NCBI RefSeq assembly: GCF_000455365.1
Contig: NZ_HG315688.1
Coordinates: forward strand, 62,001 to 126,000
Source of the DNA: Halopiger djelfimassiliensis
Lineage (GTDB): Archaea; Halobacteriota; Halobacteria; Halobacteriales; Natrialbaceae
Direction of reading: 5' to 3'
Length of the DNA: 64,000 nt
Position 1 is the first letter of the stretch; each line of letters opens with the position of its first letter. Made by a program: the position numbers and the translations under genes. The notes beneath the pieces are model-generated. The model did not search any database. It was not told the DNA's origin and worked only from the letters and a program-made list of their open reading frames with translations. Shown piece after piece: positions 25,110-34,245 of this stretch.

Positions 25110-25801
25110 TCGTCACCACCCGTGAAGTTCTCGTCGATCACGACGACGTACTCCTCGACGGTCTCGAACTCGCCGTCGTCCGTCGAGACGGTGACGGTGT
25201 TCGAACCGCTGCCGTAGGTGACTTCGATGTCGTCGATCTCGCCGATCTTGCCGCCGTGGTTGCCACGGACGGCCGTCACGAGCGCCCCTTCCTCGTAGGG
25301 GAAGTGAGCGACGATCGACTTGTCCTCGTTGTCGATGACGATCGAGTCGTTCGTCTCGTACTCGTCGTCGACGATGACGTTCGTCCCGTCGTGCAGCGTC
25401 AACTGGACGTCGCCGCCGGTGACGTGTTGTTTCTTCTCGATCTTTCCGAGGCGGCTGTCGGCTGCAGCCCCGTCGATCTCGGTCAGCGCGAGCCGACCGC
25501 CCTCGTCGGGGAAGACGCGGTAATACTCCTCGCGACCGGGGAACGCGATAATGTCGAACATCCCGATCGGACGTTGCTCGTCGTTGATCGGCGTCCCGTT
25601 GACGAGGATCGCGTCCTCGGAGAGGGCGTATCGCGCTTCCTTCTTCGAGTCGACGTAGCCGAGCACGTCACGAAGGAGGACGACGAGCGGAACGCCGTCC
25701 TCGCCGTGGGGACCGGCGTCGGCTTTCACCGTGAAGACGTCGGTCTTGCGCTCGACCGGCCAGGACTTCGGTACTGACAGTCGTTTCTGGTGTTTCGTCA
25801 T
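25106..25801 (-). CDS. rps4e: 30S ribosomal protein eS4
   Basis: A 231-residue archaeal/eukaryotic-only eS4. It begins [18 protein letters not shown]. An S4-like RNA-binding domain follows ([20 protein letters not shown]), then the central eS4 domain and a C-terminal KOW-like segment with [19 protein letters not shown]. Starts and stops overlap both neighbours by 4 bp. Confidence 0.96.
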   Translation of the reverse strand: MTKHQKRLSVPKSWPVERKTDVFTVKADAGPHGEDGVPLVVLLRDVLGYVDSKKEARYALSEDAILVNGTPINDEQRPIGMFDIIAFPGREEYYRVFPDEGGRLALTEIDGAAADSRLGKIEKKQHVTGGDVQLTLHDGTNVIVDDEYETNDSIVIDNEDKSIVAHFPYEEGALVTAVRGNHGGKIGEIDDIEVTYGSGSNTVTVSTDDGEFETVEEYVVVIDENFTGGDE

Positions 25802-26154
25802 TCGTTATCACCTTCGAGGCGTGCCTCGCGACGCTCGTCCTCGAGGTCGAGCTCCGTGATACGGATGTTCGACGGGTCAAGCGGCCGGGGCACCTCTTCG
25901 CCGTCGGCCGTCTCGACGGTCACGTCCTCGACGTGAACGACGCCGTCCTCGAGGATGGCGCGAACGACCTCGCCCTCTTCGCCGGCGTGGTCGCCGCGCA
26001 TGATCTCGACGGTATCCCCCGCGTTGACGCGGGTTCGGCGCGTGTCGTACTCCTCCCGGAGCTCCTCGGAGAGCGTCGCGTGAAGCTGCTTCTGTCGCTT
26101 GTGCAGCGGCGCACGCTCGGTCTGCGTTCGCTGTTTGTGGGGTTGCTTGCTCAT
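25798..26154 (-). CDS. rpl24: 50S ribosomal protein uL24
   Basis: A 118-residue uL24 with the KOW motif [18 protein letters not shown] at about 47-64. The basic N-terminal [20 protein letters not shown] is the archaeal extension. It is one of the early assembly proteins of the large subunit and sits 4 bp downstream of rpl14. Confidence 0.96.
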   Translation of the reverse strand: MSKQPHKQRTQTERAPLHKRQKQLHATLSEELREEYDTRRTRVNAGDTVEIMRGDHAGEEGEVVRAILEDGVVHVEDVTVETADGEEVPRPLDPSNIRITELDLEDERREARLEGDNE

Positions 26155-26158
26155 GGTT

Positions 26159-26557
26159 CTATACGATCATCGTCGCGGTAGAGGCGATTGCTCCGAAGCG
26201 CTCTGCGACTTCGCGGGCGATCGGCCCCTTGATCTCGGTTCCGCGGGGCTCTTCGTTCTCGTCGATGATGACCGCCGCGTTGTCCTCGAACTTCAGCCGC
26301 GTCCCGTCCGGCCGGCGGATCGATTTGCGCTGGCGGACGATGACGGCCTCGAGGACCTGACGGCGCATCTCGGGGGTACCCTTGGTCACGGAGACCGTGA
26401 CTTTGTCACCGAGTCCCGCCTTCGGCTGGCGGTTCTTGGTGCCGTGGTATCCCGAGACGCTGATGACCTTCAGTTCACGCGCGCCGGTGTTGTCGGCACA
26501 CGTGACCAGCGACCCCTTCTTGAGGCCCTGCGTGACGTCGGCTTTCATTGCCTCCAT
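26159..26557 (-). CDS. rpl14: 50S ribosomal protein uL14
   Basis: A 132-residue uL14. It shows [20 protein letters not shown] and [20 protein letters not shown], both highly conserved. The ATG at 26557 was chosen because it shares its A with the rps17 stop (TGATG), as seen elsewhere in this operon, and gives the usual MEA-K-A-D start. An upstream codon at 26560 would add one Met. Confidence 0.96.
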   Translation of the reverse strand: MEAMKADVTQGLKKGSLVTCADNTGARELKVISVSGYHGTKNRQPKAGLGDKVTVSVTKGTPEMRRQVLEAVIVRQRKSIRRPDGTRLKFEDNAAVIIDENEEPRGTEIKGPIAREVAERFGAIASTATMIV

Positions 26558-27006
26558 CACCGATCACCCTCGGTTGCTTCGGGTTCGGCTCCCTCGGTAA
26601 CGTCGCCGCCCGAAAGTTCCCGTTCGGGCTCCGCTTCGCGTGTCAGTTCGGCGACGTCCTCCACGGTCGCTTCTTCGGTTACTTCGACGACCACGTGCGA
26701 TTTGGTCTTCGACAGTGGTCGGGTCTCTGCGATCTTGACCGTGTCACCGACCGAGAGCGGCTCGAGCACGCCCGGCACGTGTGCCGGGATGCGCGAGCGT
26801 CGCTTCATGTAGCGGTCGTATTTCGGGACCGCTACGTCGTACTCTCGCTCGACGACTACGGTCTTGTCCATGTCCGTCGAGACGACGGTTCCTTCGAGGA
26901 CCTGGCCTCGAACGGGAAGGTCGCCGTAGAACGGACACTTCTCGTAGTCGTATTCCTCCGGGTTTTCGGGTTCCGGAGGGGTTTCAACGTCTAGTCCTAT
27001 TGCCAT
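26557..27006 (-). CDS. rps17: 30S ribosomal protein uS17
   Basis: A 149-residue archaeal-type uS17, with the OB-fold core [20 protein letters not shown] and [19 protein letters not shown]. The C-terminal tail (about 118-149) is acidic and low in complexity, a halophilic addition beyond the standard archaeal length. It overlaps the rnp1 end by 10 bp. Confidence 0.95.
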   Translation of the reverse strand: MAIGLDVETPPEPENPEEYDYEKCPFYGDLPVRGQVLEGTVVSTDMDKTVVVEREYDVAVPKYDRYMKRRSRIPAHVPGVLEPLSVGDTVKIAETRPLSKTKSHVVVEVTEEATVEDVAELTREAEPERELSGGDVTEGAEPEATEGDR

Positions 27007-27458
27007 GGTGAATCACCAGTCGTTTCCGTTCGTCGGGCGGGTCGTGAGAGCAGTCGCGATCCATCGACCGTAACGTAGGCCACGTCCTCGCCGGCAGCGT
27101 GACGGTGATCCCGCGAGGGATCATCGTCACGACAGCCGGCGGCGTCGCCGCCGGCTCGTTCCTCGTCGCCGTTGCCGGCGGCCGAGGGTTGGGAATCGGC
27201 CAGTTCGGACGCGGTCCCCGACCCCTTGGCGGGGTCGGCGGCGTCATCTGTGATCGCGAACTCGAACGTCGAGCCCGATTTCGGCACCATGACGACCCGA
27301 GACTCGCCGTTTTCGCGAACCTCGATAGAGAGGGTGTTTGTCGTCTCGATGACGACCCGCCCCTCAAGCCCCACCCGCGAGGCGTCGTCGCTCTCGACGA
27401 CGCGGACGGGCAGGCCGTTGAGTTCGTGTCGCGGCAGAGTCTCGGGTGTCAGTGCCAT
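26997..27458 (-). CDS. rnp1: Ribonuclease P protein component 1 (Rpp29/Pop4) with low-complexity insert
   Basis: A 153-residue RNase P subunit that helps the RNA component mature tRNA 5' ends. The Sm-like barrel is seen in [35 protein letters not shown] and [13 protein letters not shown]. It finishes with [19 protein letters not shown]. Between these, residues about 74-125 form a Gly/Ala/Asp-rich, low-complexity insert that splits the domain and makes the protein about 50 residues longer than usual. The ATG at 27458 fits the gap to rpl29 (7 bp). Its place between rpl29 and rps17 is the standard archaeal one. Confidence 0.92.
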   Translation of the reverse strand: MALTPETLPRHELNGLPVRVVESDDASRVGLEGRVVIETTNTLSIEVRENGESRVVMVPKSGSTFEFAITDDAADPAKGSGTASELADSQPSAAGNGDEERAGGDAAGCRDDDPSRDHRHAAGEDVAYVTVDGSRLLSRPARRTETTGDSPWQ

Positions 27459-27465
27459 TTGTGTA

Positions 27466-27687
27466 TTACTGTTCGTCTTCGTCCTCGAGATCGCCTTCCT
27501 CGCGCTGGATCGTCTTGATCCGCGCGATCGTCCGGCCCAGTTCGCCGATACGGCCCGGGTTCTCCGGGGCCCCACCGGCTGCGAGGACGGACTTTGCGTT
27601 CAGCAGTTCCGTCTCGAGTTCCTCGAGTTCCTCCTGCCGTTCGGCAGGCGTCATGTCGCGGATCTCCTCGGTGTGCAGGATCGCCAT
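27466..27687 (-). CDS. rpl29: 50S ribosomal protein uL29
   Basis: A 73-residue two-helix protein near the exit tunnel. It has [20 protein letters not shown], then [15 protein letters not shown] and an acidic end. The start shares its base with the rps3 stop. uL29 is part of the docking site for SRP and nascent-chain factors. Confidence 0.96.
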   Translation of the reverse strand: MAILHTEEIRDMTPAERQEELEELETELLNAKSVLAAGGAPENPGRIGELGRTIARIKTIQREEGDLEDEDEQ

Positions 27688-28619
27688 CAGGCGTCACCTC
27701 CGTCGTCATCCTCGTCCTCGTCTTCCATCTCCGCGACGAGTTCTTCGGCTTCGGCTTCGACGTCTTCCTCGAGTTCCTCGAGTTCCTCTTCGACGCCCTC
27801 GTCTCCGGGGACCTCGACTTCCTCGAACTCCTCGTCGGCCTCGGCGTCCGATTCGACGACTTCCTCGACGACCTCCTCGGCCTCGCCTTCGTCGGGGGCT
27901 TCGGCGGCCGGCTCGTCGGCATCGGCGTCGACATCGGCCGCTTCGGGTTCACCCTCGAGCAGTTCGTCGACGCCTTCGGCCTCGTTGGCCTCGACGGCCT
28001 CGGGGACGAGCTCCTCGGGATCGACGTCGTCGTGGATTCGGAAGTCGTCTGGCAGTTCGGCGTTCGGCGGGATGATCTTCACCGTGACGCCGATCGTGCC
28101 GAGTTTCATGACGGCCGTCGCCTGGCCTTCGTCGACGATCTCCTCTGCGGGTTCGCCGTTGTGCTTGATGTAGCCCCGGTTGAACTTCTCGACGCGCGAT
28201 CGCGCGCCCGTGACCTTCCCCGAGAGGACGATCTCGGCACCGAGTGCGCCGGCTTCCATGATCCGGTCGATCGTCGTGTGACCGGCCTTTCGGAAGTACC
28301 AGCCACGCTCCAAGGCGTTCGCGAGTCGATCCGCCACGATCCGTGCGTTGAGGTCGGGTTCGTCGACCTCCTGTACGTCGATCTGGGGATCCTCGAGGTC
28401 GAACTTCTCCTCGAGCGCGGTCGTTACCTTCCGGATGTTCTCGCCGCCTTTGCCGATGACCATCCCCGGCTTCTCGGCCTTGAGGACGATCTGGGTTCCC
28501 ATCGGCGTCTTGGCGACGTCCATGCCACCGTAGCCTGCGCGGCCGAGTTCTTCAGCGAAGAACTCGTCGATCTGTGACCGCTGCAGGCCGTTTTCGATGA
28601 ACTGTTGTTCGTCAGCCAT
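27687..28619 (-). CDS. rps3: 30S ribosomal protein uS3 with long acidic tail
   Basis: A 310-residue uS3. The KH domain carries [19 protein letters not shown], and the C-terminal domain carries [20 protein letters not shown] and [20 protein letters not shown]. Residues about 205-310 are almost entirely Glu, Asp, Ala and Val, far more than the usual length of about 210. This is a haloarchaeal extension at the mRNA entry. It overlaps rpl22 and rpl29 by one base. Confidence 0.95.
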   Translation of the reverse strand: MADEQQFIENGLQRSQIDEFFAEELGRAGYGGMDVAKTPMGTQIVLKAEKPGMVIGKGGENIRKVTTALEEKFDLEDPQIDVQEVDEPDLNARIVADRLANALERGWYFRKAGHTTIDRIMEAGALGAEIVLSGKVTGARSRVEKFNRGYIKHNGEPAEEIVDEGQATAVMKLGTIGVTVKIIPPNAELPDDFRIHDDVDPEELVPEAVEANEAEGVDELLEGEPEAADVDADADEPAAEAPDEGEAEEVVEEVVESDAEADEEFEEVEVPGDEGVEEELEELEEDVEAEAEELVAEMEDEDEDDDGGDA

Positions 28620-29092
28620 TAGCTATCACCCTCTTCGTCGGTCTCTTCGACCACGATTTCGACGTCGACCTGGGGCGTATTCCAGGCCGAGGCACGCCCC
28701 ATCGCGCGGGGCTTGCGTCCCATCGATTCGCCGACCTTGTGGGCGGCGACGTGGACGATCTCCATCGACTCGCCGTCGAAACCCTGGTGGTCGGCGTTGG
28801 ACTCGACGTTTTCGAGCAGGTCGAGGAACGCTTCCGAGACCTTCTCGGGGTACTTACCGGCGTCCCATCCGTCGACGTCGGACCGGTGTCCGGCACCGGC
28901 GTTGTGGGACTTGAACGGCACCGACTGTTTCTCGTCGATTACGTCCTGCAGGTACGCCTGCGCGTCGCCGACCGTTCGGCCCTTGAGTTCGCGGGCGACC
29001 TCCTTGCTGTGCTTGTGGCTCATGTGACGCTCCCGGAGCATCGCTTTCGCGGTCGTATCCGGGTCGGCGTCGACTGAGTAGTTGATTCCCAT
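28619..29092 (-). CDS. rpl22: 50S ribosomal protein uL22
   Basis: A 157-residue uL22. The N-terminal extension starts [20 protein letters not shown], typical of archaea. The core has [15 protein letters not shown] and the tunnel-lining loop [17 protein letters not shown]. It contacts the polypeptide exit tunnel. A 7-bp gap separates it from rps19. Confidence 0.96.
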   Translation of the reverse strand: MGINYSVDADPDTTAKAMLRERHMSHKHSKEVARELKGRTVGDAQAYLQDVIDEKQSVPFKSHNAGAGHRSDVDGWDAGKYPEKVSEAFLDLLENVESNADHQGFDGESMEIVHVAAHKVGESMGRKPRAMGRASAWNTPQVDVEIVVEETDEEGDS

Positions 29093-29099
29093 ACGTTGA

Positions 29100-29522
29100 T
29101 CACTTCAGTGGGACGAACTTCGACGAGCGAGTCGCGCCGATCCCCGCCTGTCCGTGTTCGACGGACTTGCGGGTCAGCTGGAACTCGCCGAGATAGTGTC
29201 CGATCATCTCGGGTTCGATCCGGACGCGCTCGAACGACTGGCCGTCGTAGACCTCGAAGGTCAGGCCAACGAACTCCGGCAGGATCGGCATATCCCGCAG
29301 GTGAGTCCGGATCGGCGCGTTCGCGGTCTCTTCCTCGCCTTTCTCGCGTGCCTCCTCGAGAAGCTTCTGCTTCTCGACGGAGAGGCCGCGCTGGATACTT
29401 CGCCGCTTTCGTGCGGGCAGCAGTTCCGCGACTTCTTCGAGCTCCATCTCCTGCAGCTCCTCGAGCGTGTAGCCACGATAGGTGAACTCACCTTCGCGGC
29501 CGGTTCGGTACTCCTGACTCAT
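29100..29522 (-). CDS. rps19: 30S ribosomal protein uS19
   Basis: A 140-residue uS19 with the archaeal N-terminal extension (about 1-55). The core motifs are [20 protein letters not shown] and [19 protein letters not shown]. Its start overlaps the rpl2 stop (ATGA). Confidence 0.96.
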   Translation of the reverse strand: MSQEYRTGREGEFTYRGYTLEELQEMELEEVAELLPARKRRSIQRGLSVEKQKLLEEAREKGEEETANAPIRTHLRDMPILPEFVGLTFEVYDGQSFERVRIEPEMIGHYLGEFQLTRKSVEHGQAGIGATRSSKFVPLK

Positions 29523-30241
29523 TTGTTCCCACCTCGGCCGGTTCGCCGGGAGGAGATGTCACCGACCTTCCGTCCCGGCGGAGCGTTCCGCGAGACGGAT
29601 TTCGGTTTGCCGGGGTGCTGTCGGCCGCCGCCACCGAACGGGTGGTCGACGGCGTTCATCGCGACACCGCGGACGCGGGGCCACTTGGTACCCCGAGCTT
29701 TCATCTTGTGGTGCTTGTTGCCTGCTTTGACCATCGGCTTCTCCGTGCGGCCGCCGCCGGCGACGACGCCGATGGTGGCACGACACTGCGGATCGAGGCG
29801 CTTGACCTCGCCGCTTGGAAGCTGGACGACCGCGGCGTTGCGGTCGTGGGTGATCAGGTCCGCGTTGACACCCGACGCACGAGCGAACTTGCCGCCGTCG
29901 CCCGGGTTCGCTTCGACGTTACAGATCGGGACCCCTTCGGGGATCTCCGCGAGCGGAAGCGTGTTGCCCGGCTTGATCTCCGCGGAGACGCCGACCTGGA
30001 TCTCCTCGCCGACGGTGACGCCTTCGGGCGCGAGGACGAGCCGCTGTTCGCCGTCCTCGAACTCGATGGCGGCGACGGGTGCCGATCGCGCTGGATCGTG
30101 TTCGATATCCACGATCGTCCCGCGAACGACGTCGTCGTCTTCTGCCTTCTTGTGGTCGAGCTTCGCCTTGTATCGGTGCGACGGGGCGCGGAACGTCGAT
30201 GTACCGCGACCGCGTCGTTGTCCGAGAATGCGTCGTCCCAT
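29519..30241 (-). CDS. rpl2: 50S ribosomal protein uL2
   Basis: A 240-residue uL2 needed for peptidyl-transferase activity. The N terminus reads [20 protein letters not shown]. The conserved C-terminal region includes [20 protein letters not shown], with the critical His of GGG-x2-H-P. It sits 2 bp downstream of rpl23. Confidence 0.96.
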   Translation of the reverse strand: MGRRILGQRRGRGTSTFRAPSHRYKAKLDHKKAEDDDVVRGTIVDIEHDPARSAPVAAIEFEDGEQRLVLAPEGVTVGEEIQVGVSAEIKPGNTLPLAEIPEGVPICNVEANPGDGGKFARASGVNADLITHDRNAAVVQLPSGEVKRLDPQCRATIGVVAGGGRTEKPMVKAGNKHHKMKARGTKWPRVRGVAMNAVDHPFGGGGRQHPGKPKSVSRNAPPGRKVGDISSRRTGRGGNK

Positions 30242-30243
30242 CC

Positions 30244-30498
30244 TCAGAACACCCCGATTCGCGAGGCGACTTCCTGCGCGTCGTCGTCCTCGGAGAGTTT
30301 GACGGTTGCTTTCTTCTTGCCTTTCATCGTCACTTGCGTGTTGATGTCGTCAACCGAGACCTCGAAGCGCTCCTCGACTTCGTCCCGAATCTCGGGCTTG
30401 GTGGCGTCGGGGTTGACGACGAACTGGAGCTTGTTCTCGAAGTCCATGTCGTTCATCGCCTTCTCCGTGACCAGCGGGTGTTCGATGATCGAACTCAT
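30244..30498 (-). CDS. rpl23: 50S ribosomal protein uL23
   Basis: An 84-residue uL23 at the exit tunnel, the SRP/Sec docking site. It has IIEHPLVTEKAMNDMDFENK and FEVSVDDINTQVTMKGKKKA. Its start overlaps the rpl4 stop by 4 bp. Confidence 0.96.
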   Translation of the reverse strand: MSSIIEHPLVTEKAMNDMDFENKLQFVVNPDATKPEIRDEVEERFEVSVDDINTQVTMKGKKKATVKLSEDDDAQEVASRIGVF

Positions 30499-31247
30499 CG
30501 GTCGGCCACCTCCTCGAGTGCGCTTTCGGTCCAGACGGTCAGTCGACCCGGCTGCGTTCCGGGCGCGAGATCCTCGGCGTTGACCTCCGCAGCGGTCGTC
30601 ACGTCGGCCCCGGCGAGGTTCCGGGCCGCACGGGACGGGCCGGTCTCGCTCGAGGTGACAAAGAGGATCGACTTGGGCTGTTTGTACTTGCGACCGCGGG
30701 TCTTCCCGCGACCCGAGCGGACGCTGCGGCCCTCATCCGCGCGCTCGACGTCGTCCGCGAGGCCGGCGGCCTCGAGGAACGAGACGACCTCCTTGGTCTT
30801 GGTGAGGTCCTCGAACTCGTCGTCGACGACGACGGGCAGCTCGAGGCCCTCGTCGAACTCGTGGCCGCGCTCGGCGACGAGCGATTCGTCGGTCGTCGCG
30901 GCGATGGCGCTGCGGACGGCCAGCTTCTTTTCTTTCGTGTTGATCGATTCGGTCCAGTCCTTCTCGGCTTTCGGCGGGTGTGCCTTGCGTCCCTTGACGG
31001 TCTGGGGAACGCGCCGACCGCGCCCCTCCTGTCGTGGGACGTGGGCCATCCCGCGGCCGCTACCGAACGATTCGGCCGGCGTTCGAAGGCCGGCGAACTC
31101 GTCGGCGCCGTAGTCCTGTTTCCGGTTTGCCTGGGCGACACGGACCGCGCGGGCGATCAAGTCCGGGCGGTACTGGGTCTCGAAGACCGCCGGGAGCTCG
31201 AGCGTGCCCGCGTCCGAGCCGTCCAGGTCGCGTACTGTTGCTTCCAT
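30495..31247 (-). CDS. rpl4: 50S ribosomal protein uL4
   Basis: A 250-residue archaeal uL4. Blocks are PDLIARAVRVAQANRKQDYG, the tunnel-lining GRGMAHVPRQEGRGRRVPQT, and PKSILFVTSSETGPSRAARN. It is 3 bp downstream of rpl3. Confidence 0.96.
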   Translation of the reverse strand: MEATVRDLDGSDAGTLELPAVFETQYRPDLIARAVRVAQANRKQDYGADEFAGLRTPAESFGSGRGMAHVPRQEGRGRRVPQTVKGRKAHPPKAEKDWTESINTKEKKLAVRSAIAATTDESLVAERGHEFDEGLELPVVVDDEFEDLTKTKEVVSFLEAAGLADDVERADEGRSVRSGRGKTRGRKYKQPKSILFVTSSETGPSRAARNLAGADVTTAAEVNAEDLAPGTQPGRLTVWTESALEEVADR

Positions 31248-31250
31248 ATG

Positions 31251-32270
31251 TTATCCCTGGTTGGATGCGGTGGAGACGTACCGAACCTCGGGATCGAGGC
31301 GCGGCTGGTCTCCGGGTCGGATCGCCGGGCGGAAGCGGACAAGCCGCTTCTCCGGCCCGGGGAGCGAGCCCTTGATCAGCGCGTGCGGCCCGTCGACTTC
31401 GCCGTAGTTGACGAAGCCGCCGTCGACCGTCGCGTCCGCGCCGTCGCCGATATCGACGAGGCGCTTGTTCAGTTCCGTCCGCTGGTGGTAGCCGGTCTGG
31501 CCCTGCTGTGGGACCGTCGACCGAACCCGGGACGGGTTCCAGGGACCGAGGTTCCCGATGCGGCGGCGCCAGCCCTGCCGGGCGTGTTTGCCCTTGCGTT
31601 TCTGGACGCCCCATCGCTTGACGGGACCCTGTGTCCCCTTCCCTTTCGTGACGCCGCTTGCGTCGACGTACTCGCCGGCACGGAACACGTCGTTCATGAC
31701 GTGTTCGCCGCCGTCCTCGAGCAACTCGAGGGCGAAGTCGACGCGTTCCTCGACGGCGCTGCCGCCGACGCGGGTCTCCATCACGTCCGGTTTCTTCTTC
31801 GGAACCGAGGGAACCTCGGCTGGCACCGTATGGGTGATGACGCGAACGTCGTCGACGCGTCCCTCATCGAGGTAGCCGCGGAGTTCGTCCGCGGCGGCGT
31901 CGCTGTCGTAGTCATCGCCGGGGAGATCGAGGACGCGATCGAGTTCGGGAACGAACTCGTCGGTCCAGACCTCGGTGACCGGCTTCATACCGTACGGTGT
32001 GTCTTCGTACGCACGCAGGGCGACGGCGCGCATCGGCGGCGTCTCCACGATCGTCACGGGGACGGTCTGTTCCATCCCCTCGGTCGGCGAATTCGCTTTA
32101 TCGTCGACCATGACGACGTGGGTCATGCCGGCCTTGTAGCCCGCAAAGCCCTGGAGCGTCGGCTGTCCGTCGTCGTCCGGCCACGAGTTGAAACGCGGCA
32201 CCTCCGAGGTGGCGCGCTTCCGTGGACCGAACCCGAGTGAGCCTTTCCGTGGTGCGTTTGATTGTGGCAT
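31251..32270 (-). CDS. rpl3: 50S ribosomal protein uL3
   Basis: A 339-residue archaeal uL3, an early assembly protein. It starts QSNAPRKGSLGFGPRKRA. The W-finger/basic extension region contains GTQGPVKRWGVQKRKGKHAR, and it ends KRLVRFRPAIRPGDQPRLDP. It is the first ribosomal gene of the operon, preceded by the RNA methyltransferase with a 4-bp gap. Confidence 0.96.
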   Translation of the reverse strand: MPQSNAPRKGSLGFGPRKRATSEVPRFNSWPDDDGQPTLQGFAGYKAGMTHVVMVDDKANSPTEGMEQTVPVTIVETPPMRAVALRAYEDTPYGMKPVTEVWTDEFVPELDRVLDLPGDDYDSDAAADELRGYLDEGRVDDVRVITHTVPAEVPSVPKKKPDVMETRVGGSAVEERVDFALELLEDGGEHVMNDVFRAGEYVDASGVTKGKGTQGPVKRWGVQKRKGKHARQGWRRRIGNLGPWNPSRVRSTVPQQGQTGYHQRTELNKRLVDIGDGADATVDGGFVNYGEVDGPHALIKGSLPGPEKRLVRFRPAIRPGDQPRLDPEVRYVSTASNQG

Positions 32271-32274
32271 TCTA

Positions 32275-33144
32275 TCACTCTCTCAGTGAGAGGGGAGCGA
32301 GGGTGGCGAACAGCGCTTCTTCCGTTCGCACGACCCCGCTTCCCTGATCCGGAACCGTGTTTAGCCAGAGGTCGAACCCCGGATCGGCTGTGGGTTCGAC
32401 TCCGTCGTCAGCGTCACCCTCGTCGGACGAGGGGACGGCTGACGCCTCGATTCCGAGGATATCCGGCAACCCTCGCTCGGGTGCACCGAACGCGACGGTC
32501 ATCCCGTCCCGTTCGATCGTCCCGGCCAGCGTCTCGAGCCGCCCGACGGTGAGTCGTTCACCGTAGCGGGAGGCGGCGATGCAGACGCCGGCGTCCTCAC
32601 GGCCGAGTGCTGCCGAAAGGTCCGTCCGCTCGACCGACAGCCCCGGGAGGGGCCGGCCGACGAGCTTCGCCCGGACCGGTCGTCGCGAAGAGATCCTGAC
32701 GGTCACGCGCTCCCCCTCGTCGACCTCCATTTTCGGAGGGACGTTGAGGGAGATCGGGTGTTGCAGTCCGCAATTGACCCGGACGCGCCCTTCAGGTCCG
32801 ACCTCGGTCACGATCCCTTGTCTTAACGACCCCGAACCGTCGGATTCGGAGCCGGTCCGTGACACAGCGCGGAGCGGCGGCAAGACGCCCGCGTACTCCA
32901 GTTCGTCCCGCATCCCCCATACCTCGTTGCGGAGGTACGGCGGCGTTGCGGCGTACCGAAAGACGGTGCTTACGAACCCGCCGTCGAACTCCCCCCGTTC
33001 GCCGTCCCGGTCGGGGAAGACGATCAGGCGGTCAGCCCGGAAGACAGTCGCCGCGCGGGCGACGTATCCGAGTTTGCGAGTGGCCTCGCGTTTGTCCTCG
33101 GCTTCCCGGGTGAGCGACGACGGCACGAGTACGCTGACGGTCAT
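32275..33144 (-). CDS. Putative SPOUT-type RNA methyltransferase (C9orf114/SPOUT1-like)
   Basis: A 289-residue protein of the archaeal SPOUT methyltransferase group usually found just before rpl3. The N-terminal part has TRKLGYVARAATVFRADRL, and an inserted OB-fold-like segment covers about 110-170 (GIVTEVGPEGRVRVNCGLQH). The C-terminal knot region holds GMTVAFGAPERGLPDILG, where the cofactor S-adenosylmethionine binds. It is thought to modify rRNA, possibly at a uridine N3. It is the promoter-proximal gene of the ribosomal operon, so its level would follow ribosome synthesis. The exact target cannot be read from sequence. Confidence 0.85.
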   Translation of the reverse strand: MTVSVLVPSSLTREAEDKREATRKLGYVARAATVFRADRLIVFPDRDGERGEFDGGFVSTVFRYAATPPYLRNEVWGMRDELEYAGVLPPLRAVSRTGSESDGSGSLRQGIVTEVGPEGRVRVNCGLQHPISLNVPPKMEVDEGERVTVRISSRRPVRAKLVGRPLPGLSVERTDLSAALGREDAGVCIAASRYGERLTVGRLETLAGTIERDGMTVAFGAPERGLPDILGIEASAVPSSDEGDADDGVEPTADPGFDLWLNTVPDQGSGVVRTEEALFATLAPLSLRE

Positions 33145-33200
33145 GCCGTGACGCTTCGGCGCCGCGTCACTAGACTGTAGCGATGTTTTGCGGACAGGGT

Positions 33201-33208
33201 CTTAAAAG
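33201..33208 (-). promoter_or_regulatory. Probable promoter of the ribosomal operon
   Basis: On the minus strand CCTTTTAAGACC, centred at about 33204, is the only strong TATA-like element before the methyltransferase ATG at 33144. It predicts a start near 33177 and a leader of about 33 nt. Confidence 0.5.
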
Positions 33209-33423
33209 GATAGCGGATTCGATTACGGCTGTGAACGCCTCACAGCCCCGAATTCGTGCCGAACGAACACACACTCACTCGAGGTGATCGATCGCCGCCC
33301 CGTCGACGAAGCCCTCTCGAGTCCCCTACCGGCGGGCGAATACCGGCATGCCGGACCATGCCGATGCCGTGTCGATTCGCAACCCTTATACATCCTTCCG
33401 ACAGTAGGTGTAAGTGCAGCAGG

Positions 33424-33494
33424 GCGCTGGTAGTGTAGTGGTATCACGTGACCTTGCCATGGTCACAACCTGGGTTCAAATCCCAGCCAGCGCA
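33424..33494 (+). tRNA. tRNA-Gly (anticodon GCC)
   Basis: A 71-nt tRNA. Acceptor GCGCTGG pairs with CCAGCGC. The D-arm contains AGTGGTA. The anticodon stem TGACC/GGTCA closes loop TTGCCAT with anticodon GCC. The T-loop is TTCAAAT within a CTGGG/CCCAG stem, and the discriminator is A. A TATA-like CCTTATACATCC lies about 35 nt upstream, and TTTTTG follows directly as a possible terminator. A copy of its last 22 nt lies 66 bp downstream. Confidence 0.96.
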
Positions 33495-33559
33495 TTTTTG
33501 AGGAACCACACGGCAAGCGAGGAGCCTGTTCCTCGAAACTCGTTCCGGGTTCTCGGCGT

Positions 33560-33581
33560 GGTTCGAATCCCAGCCAGCGCA
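33560..33581 (+). repeat. Partial copy of tRNA-Gly 3' end (possible attachment-site scar)
   Basis: The sequence GGTTCGAATCCCAGCCAGCG, continuing CA, matches the tRNA-Gly 3' end (33473-33494) at 21 of 22 positions. It covers the T-loop, T-stem 3' half and acceptor 3' strand. No other tRNA part is present. Duplicated tRNA 3' ends are the usual mark of site-specific integration. The intervening 65 bp holds no gene, so any element is gone or lies further downstream. Confidence 0.6.
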
Positions 33582-33744
33582 CGTCCCGGACTCCCCCACG
33601 AGCGACGGCAATCCCGTGTCGGTTCTGTTGCGAACGAACCCACGTGCGATCCGTGCGTTCGTCGGTGGAACCCACTCGATGCAGCCGAACGCCACGGATA
33701 GCGAAGCGAACCCTTAACTCGTCGACGGCTGTAGGACAACCGAA

Positions 33745-33900
33745 ATGAGCGGACTACTCGCCAGCGTGAAACGCGATCCAGCACGGGTCGTGTGTCCGAT
33801 CGGCGTCTTCGGATCGATGCTGCTCCTCTTCAACAGCCGAATCCTCCTTTTCATCGTCGGAATGTTCCTCACCTTCGTCGTGGCCAAATACGTGAGTTAA
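33745..33900 (+). CDS. Tiny hydrophobic membrane protein
   Basis: A 51-residue open frame: a short basic start MSGLLASVKRDPARVV, then two close hydrophobic stretches (VCPIGVFGSMLLLF and ILLFIVGMFLTFVVAKYV). It is followed by TAA. Codon use suits the genome and the layout suits a small membrane protein, but I see no family match. It lies between the tRNA repeat and a pseudogene. Confidence 0.5.
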   Translation: MSGLLASVKRDPARVVCPIGVFGSMLLLFNSRILLFIVGMFLTFVVAKYVS

Positions 33901-33993
33901 GGCCACGACCACCGCCTTCGCAGTCCCGCCTTCACGGCGTAGACGAACGCGCACGAGAGACCTCAAGGAGGAGCGGAAGACGACCCAGACCGT

Positions 33994-34245
33994 ATGCGCG
34001 ATGGTTGGATCCAGCTCTAGTATGTCGACTGTGACGAACGGTGGGACGCCGACCCCGCCGACCTGCCGTCGCCCAGAACCGAGTTCACCTGCGATCACTG
34101 CGGGGCAAAACGGTCGACTGCGGCGTTCGTGAAGACACAGTGCGGCCTCGACATCCTCGTGGAGTTCCACGGGAAGCCAGCGGAGGCCTGCGAGCGGGAC
34201 CTAAGCCCCGGTTGCGTCGGAACGCGAACGATCGACCGCAAGTAA
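33994..34245 (+). pseudogene. Small zinc-binding protein (DUF7836-like) interrupted by a stop
   Basis: The frame reads MRDGWIQL, then TAG (34018-34020), then VDCDERWDADPADLPSPRTE and FTCDHCGAKRSTAAFVKT, to a TAA at 34243. The pattern 'W-I-Q-L', a Cys knuckle, W, 'N/D-P-x-DLP-P', 'F-x-C-x-x-CG' is that of small haloarchaeal zinc-binding proteins. The expected first Cys of knuckle one is also missing (Tyr-Val instead of Cys-Pro). Both defects argue for a pseudogene; a downstream start would lose the first knuckle. The family name is from memory. Confidence 0.6.

Noticed and set aside
33754-34170. 138-residue minus-strand frame after tRNA-Gly
   Set aside because: It overlaps the small membrane protein and the zinc-protein remnant, both of which have better family-like patterns. 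Its own sequence has no recognisable motif.
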